NCBI GenBank assembly: GCA_900752095.1
Contig: CAADUD010000142.1
Span: 1-8,781, forward strand
Length of the DNA stretch: 8,781 nucleotides
Reading direction: 5' to 3'
Source: Clostridia bacterium
GTDB taxonomy: Bacteria; Bacillota; Clostridia; TANB77; CAG-508
Shown here piece after piece: positions 6,224-8,781 of this stretch (position 1 is its first letter; every line of letters starts with the position of its first letter). The notes under the pieces were generated by a model. That model saw only the letters and a list, made by a program, of their open reading frames with translations, did no database searches and had not been told where the DNA came from. Both the position numbers and the translations under genes were made by a program.

Positions 6224-7357
6224 TTAATACGTACTTTCTAAAGTAAAGTTCACTTTTCCTTGTTCTAAGTCATATTCTACCTGTATTCCAAGTAATTCTG
6301 TAAAATAAGCCAAATCACAAGCCCATGGCAAATTGTTGCCTCTAATTTTATCATCTCTAAAATGAATACCATAAGTTTTTCCTTGATAAGTGAAATTAAA
6401 AGCTGTATGTGTGTCTGCTGTTCTTACACCAAAATATCTTGAATTGTTAATTATCAATTTTCTAGCATCTACTTCATAAACTCTTTTTTCTAAGTTGTAA
6501 TTTGCCTCCAAGTAATAGCTAAAACCATATACGCTTTCTTCACTATCAGTTACTTTATTTCCATTTACGGTTACCTCTAATGTACGTGGATAATTTAATG
6601 TTTTTATATCACTTGTAGGTATTTTACTAATATCTCCATTCGATTCCTTTAAATGCCAATAATATTCATATTTTTCTGCATAAATACCATGTTTTTCTGA
6701 ATGAATGGTATTATATTTTACAGAGCTAACATAATCATCCCCTATTTTCAAATAAGTTAATATTGCAAAATCTTCGACTTTAGTTTCTAAAAATTGCTGA
6801 ATTTGATATAATATTCTACTTGCTAGATTAATTTCACTATAATTTTTTATTGATAAATAAGGTTGACATTTTAGTAATGGAAAATTAGGATATTTTTCGT
6901 TTGTTTCTTCTTGCTTTATTAATTGTATATCTTGGAAAAGCTTATTTTTTTGCTGCTCTTTATAATATATGAATAATCTATCTTCATAATCTGTTTCAAA
7001 GTCTTGATATGCTTCTTTTACTGCATGAAATTCTATTTTTGGTTCTTTGGTAGTTCTTAGCACATAAGTGCCGTTTGCTTTTTCATCACAATTTGTTTCT
7101 ACAATTTCAATATTTTGGTTATACATCTTTTCCAATTGATTAATAAGTTGTTCTTCTTCTGTAGAAAAAGCTAAATAAATTTCATAATAAAAAAAGGAAG
7201 CAATTACATAAAAGAAAGCAATAATTAAAGCAACCACCATAAGCACAATGGTACTAAGAGTAACAGTTAATTTTTTAGATGTCTTTTCTGTCTTTTCCAT
7301 TTGCATACTATCTAATTGATTAATATATTCCATCATTTTCTTTTTTTCGTTTTTCAT
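6224..7357 (-). CDS. unrecognised membrane-anchored protein, weak copper-amine-oxidase-like stalk signature at the C-terminus
   Basis: I do not recognise this 377-residue protein by name. A basic, Met- and Lys-rich cytoplasmic tail (1-30) precedes one strong transmembrane segment (about 31-58). The remaining 320 residues would face outside if the positive-inside rule holds. A charged, probably helical part with many Tyr and Glu/Lys (65-155) leads to a beta-rich region from about 255 (TLEVTVNGNKVT). The end, LAYFTELLGIQVEYDLEQGKVNF (349-371), resembles the 'LGxxVxWD...V.I' signature of copper-amine-oxidase N-terminal-like stalk repeats, common in clostridial wall proteins. NNSRYFGVRTA (304-314) may be another part of it. 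This link is tentative. The ATG at 7357 has AGAGGAT at 7364-7370. It lies 141 nt downstream of the transketolase C-subunit gene, with no clear terminator between, so they may share a transcript. A wall- or envelope-related role is a guess from context. Confidence 0.85.
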   Translation of the reverse strand: MKNEKKKMMEYINQLDSMQMEKTEKTSKKLTVTLSTIVLMVVALIIAFFYVIASFFYYEIYLAFSTEEEQLINQLEKMYNQNIEIVETNCDEKANGTYVLRTTKEPKIEFHAVKEAYQDFETDYEDRLFIYYKEQQKNKLFQDIQLIKQEETNEKYPNFPLLKCQPYLSIKNYSEINLASRILYQIQQFLETKVEDFAILTYLKIGDDYVSSVKYNTIHSEKHGIYAEKYEYYWHLKESNGDISKIPTSDIKTLNYPRTLEVTVNGNKVTDSEESVYGFSYYLEANYNLEKRVYEVDARKLIINNSRYFGVRTADTHTAFNFTYQGKTYGIHFRDDKIRGNNLPWACDLAYFTELLGIQVEYDLEQGKVNFTLESTY

Positions 7358-7498
7358 TGGTTTATCCTCTTTTTCGTATACCGATTTTCTATTTTTAGTT
7401 TATTGACTCATTTTACATTATCTCTTATTGTTTCTATTTTTTATTAGCTTTGTTTCCTTTATTCATTTCTTTTTAATTTTATATTTTTACTTTTTTTC
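7358..7498. other. intergenic spacer between the transketolase and the unknown membrane protein genes
   Basis: This 141-bp AT-rich spacer holds the ribosome binding site of the downstream gene and an 11-base word TTTTTCGTATA at 7370-7380 (plus strand). The same word occurs at 1707-1717 beside the S41 protease start. I see no convincing hairpin terminator and no well-spaced promoter pair in it. Confidence 0.5.
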
Positions 7499-8434
7499 TT
7501 AAATTTCTGTTTTTACTTTCTCTATAATTGCCTCATATCCAATTTTAAAATATTTTAGCAATTGTTCTGCTTTACCAGATTTACCAAAACAATCTGGTAT
7601 TCCCATTCTAATCACTTTTGTAGGATATTCTTGTGCGAGTACTTCACAAATACTACTTCCTAATCCACCTATAATACTGTGATCTTCTACTGTAATTAAT
7701 TTTTTTGTTTCTTTTGCACATTTTATAATCATTTCTGTATCAATTGGCTTAATAGTAAATACATCTACAATTCTAATATGTATATTTTCTTTTTCTAATT
7801 CTTCTTGCGCTTTTAAAGCTTCTGAAACAGTAATTCCTGTAGCAAACACTGTAGCATCTGTGCCTTCTCCCAATTGTATAGATTTACCAATTTCAAACTT
7901 TTGGTCTTCTTGATAAATAATAGGGGTAGCTAATCTAGAAAGTCTTACATATACAGGACCTTCTATATTAGCAATTTCTTTTATTAACCATTTAGTTTGC
8001 ACATCATCAGAAGGAGAAAATACTTTCATATTAGGCAGTGTTCTCATCATACTGATATCTTCTAACATTTGGTGAGTAGCACCATCTTCTCCAACCGTAA
8101 TTCCCGCATGGGTAGCACATATTTTTACATTTAATTTTGGATAACAAATACTATTTCGTATTTGATCATAAGCTCTTCCTGCTGCAAATACAGCAAAAGT
8201 ACTAGCATAGGGAATTTTATCAAAAGTAGAAAGCCCTGCTGCAATTCCCATTAAATTTTGTTCTGCAATTCCTACATTAATAAAACGCTCTGGAAATTCT
8301 TTTGCAAACATACTTGTTTTTGTAGCACTAGATAAGTCTGCATCTAATACTACAACATTTTTATTTTTCTTTCCTAATTCTACTAAAGCTTCCCCATAAC
8401 TTTGTCTTGTCGCTATTTTTATTTCACTATTCAT
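7499..8434 (-). CDS. transketolase, C-terminal (pyrimidine-binding) subunit of a split enzyme
   Basis: With the upstream-encoded N-terminal subunit it should form a thiamine-diphosphate transketolase moving two-carbon ketol units between sugar phosphates in the cytoplasmic pentose phosphate pathway. The 311 residues match the length of stand-alone C-terminal subunits. The Pyr domain (about 5-170) has the TPP-activating glutamate E58 in VGIAEQN, the STFAVFAAGRAYDQIR block (78-93), and the substrate-site segment HAGITVGEDGATHQ (109-122). The transketolase C-terminal domain follows (about 185-305) with VEDHSIIGGLGS (249-260). The ATG at 8434 is preceded by TAAGG about 11 nt upstream. Acting on DXP-type substrates instead is less likely because the GEDGATHQ block is typical of transketolases. 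Confidence 0.93.
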   Translation of the reverse strand: MNSEIKIATRQSYGEALVELGKKNKNVVVLDADLSSATKTSMFAKEFPERFINVGIAEQNLMGIAAGLSTFDKIPYASTFAVFAAGRAYDQIRNSICYPKLNVKICATHAGITVGEDGATHQMLEDISMMRTLPNMKVFSPSDDVQTKWLIKEIANIEGPVYVRLSRLATPIIYQEDQKFEIGKSIQLGEGTDATVFATGITVSEALKAQEELEKENIHIRIVDVFTIKPIDTEMIIKCAKETKKLITVEDHSIIGGLGSSICEVLAQEYPTKVIRMGIPDCFGKSGKAEQLLKYFKIGYEAIIEKVKTEI

Positions 8435-8530
8435 TTTATCACAACCTTACTTTTTCATTTTATTATTTTTCAACTCTTTTTTATATTTTTTATCTCCTAG
8501 TTTTTAGTTTGCTAAATGTTTTTTCATCAT

Positions 8531-8781
8531 TCATATTGATTCTTGTTCTAAAAACTTTAATTCTTTTAGTTTTAGTTCATTCATTGCTTGCTCATATTGC
8601 TCTTTATTTGGAGCTTTTCCATGCCAAGATGCTTCATTTTCCATAAAAGATACTCCCTTTCCTTTTATGGTCTTAGCAATAATAATGCTTGGCATTTCTT
8701 TTTGATGTCTTGCAATACTAAAAGCTTGTATTAATTGTTCTATGTTATGTCCATCTACGGTAATTACTTTAAATCCAAAGC
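8531..8781 (-). CDS. transketolase, N-terminal (TPP-binding) subunit, partial: only the C-terminal 82-83 residues in the window
   Basis: Translating the minus strand from 8779 gives an open frame ending with TGA at 8531-8533. It includes VDGHNIEQL, then AKTIKGKGVSFMEN and WHGKAPNKEQ. The KTxKGKGVSFMEN...WHGKAP run is diagnostic for the end of the TPP-binding half of split transketolases. The gene begins outside the window, so its start and the GDG-type TPP motif cannot be checked. Its stop is 96 nt upstream of the C-subunit ATG, an AT-rich gap in which I see no other gene. The two halves together are expected to make one enzyme. Confidence 0.92.
   Translation of the reverse strand, partial: FGFKVITVDGHNIEQLIQAFSIARHQKEMPSIIIAKTIKGKGVSFMENEASWHGKAPNKEQYEQAMNELKLKELKFLEQESI

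Noticed and set aside
8531..8533. Possible TGA reassignment (Trp) as in some AT-rich Mollicutes
   Set aside because: TGA here ends the transketolase N-subunit just after its conserved C-terminal region, and tryptophans in the other genes are TGG with no in-frame TGA. The standard code fits.
7499..8781. Frameshifted single transketolase gene
   Set aside because: The two halves are separated by 96 nt, and each has the proper family-specific end or start plus a ribosome binding-like sequence. This matches the natural split-subunit form.

Overview
The window looks like a chromosomal stretch of a low-GC Gram-positive bacterium, most likely a clostridial or related Firmicutes lineage. The reasons are the very AT-rich intergenic DNA, strong AGGAG-type ribosome binding sites, tRNAs with encoded CCA ends, and an FtsEX system paired with coiled-coil secreted hydrolases. 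TGA is used as a stop, so the standard bacterial code fits. The species cannot be named from the sequence. Every gene I can support lies on the minus strand, so the biological order runs from the right end of the window to the left.

Right end (7499-8781): a split transketolase. The C-terminal part of the N-terminal (TPP-binding) subunit runs off the window edge and is followed by the complete C-terminal subunit. Next (6224-7357) is an unrecognised membrane-anchored protein whose C-terminus weakly resembles a copper-amine-oxidase N-terminal-like (stalk) repeat. A terminator-like hairpin lies about 115 nt downstream of it.

Centre (1963-5960): a compact cell-division and cell-wall operon. It has a good SigA-type promoter, then ftsE (ATPase), ftsX (membrane subunit), and two tandem secreted EnvC/CwlO-like coiled-coil proteins. 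Each of these ends in an M23/LytM peptidase domain that keeps its metal-binding and catalytic residues. FtsE and FtsX overlap, the two hydrolase genes are 18 nt apart, and a long A/T-rich hairpin with a T-run closes the unit. FtsEX is expected to convert cytoplasmic ATP hydrolysis into activation of peptidoglycan hydrolysis outside the membrane. Two intact M23 partners in tandem are the most interesting biological feature.

Left end (1-1707): a membrane-anchored S41 carboxy-terminal processing protease with a PDZ domain. Its Shine-Dalgarno sequence is separated from the ATG by a perfect 8-bp inverted repeat. A gene-poor AT-rich gap follows, then a tRNA-Val(UAC)-tRNA-Asp(GUC) pair driven by a near-perfect consensus promoter. 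The protease probably belongs functionally with the FtsEX/M23 genes, because S41 proteases in many bacteria trim or degrade envelope hydrolases. No mobile element, CRISPR array or phage gene was seen.
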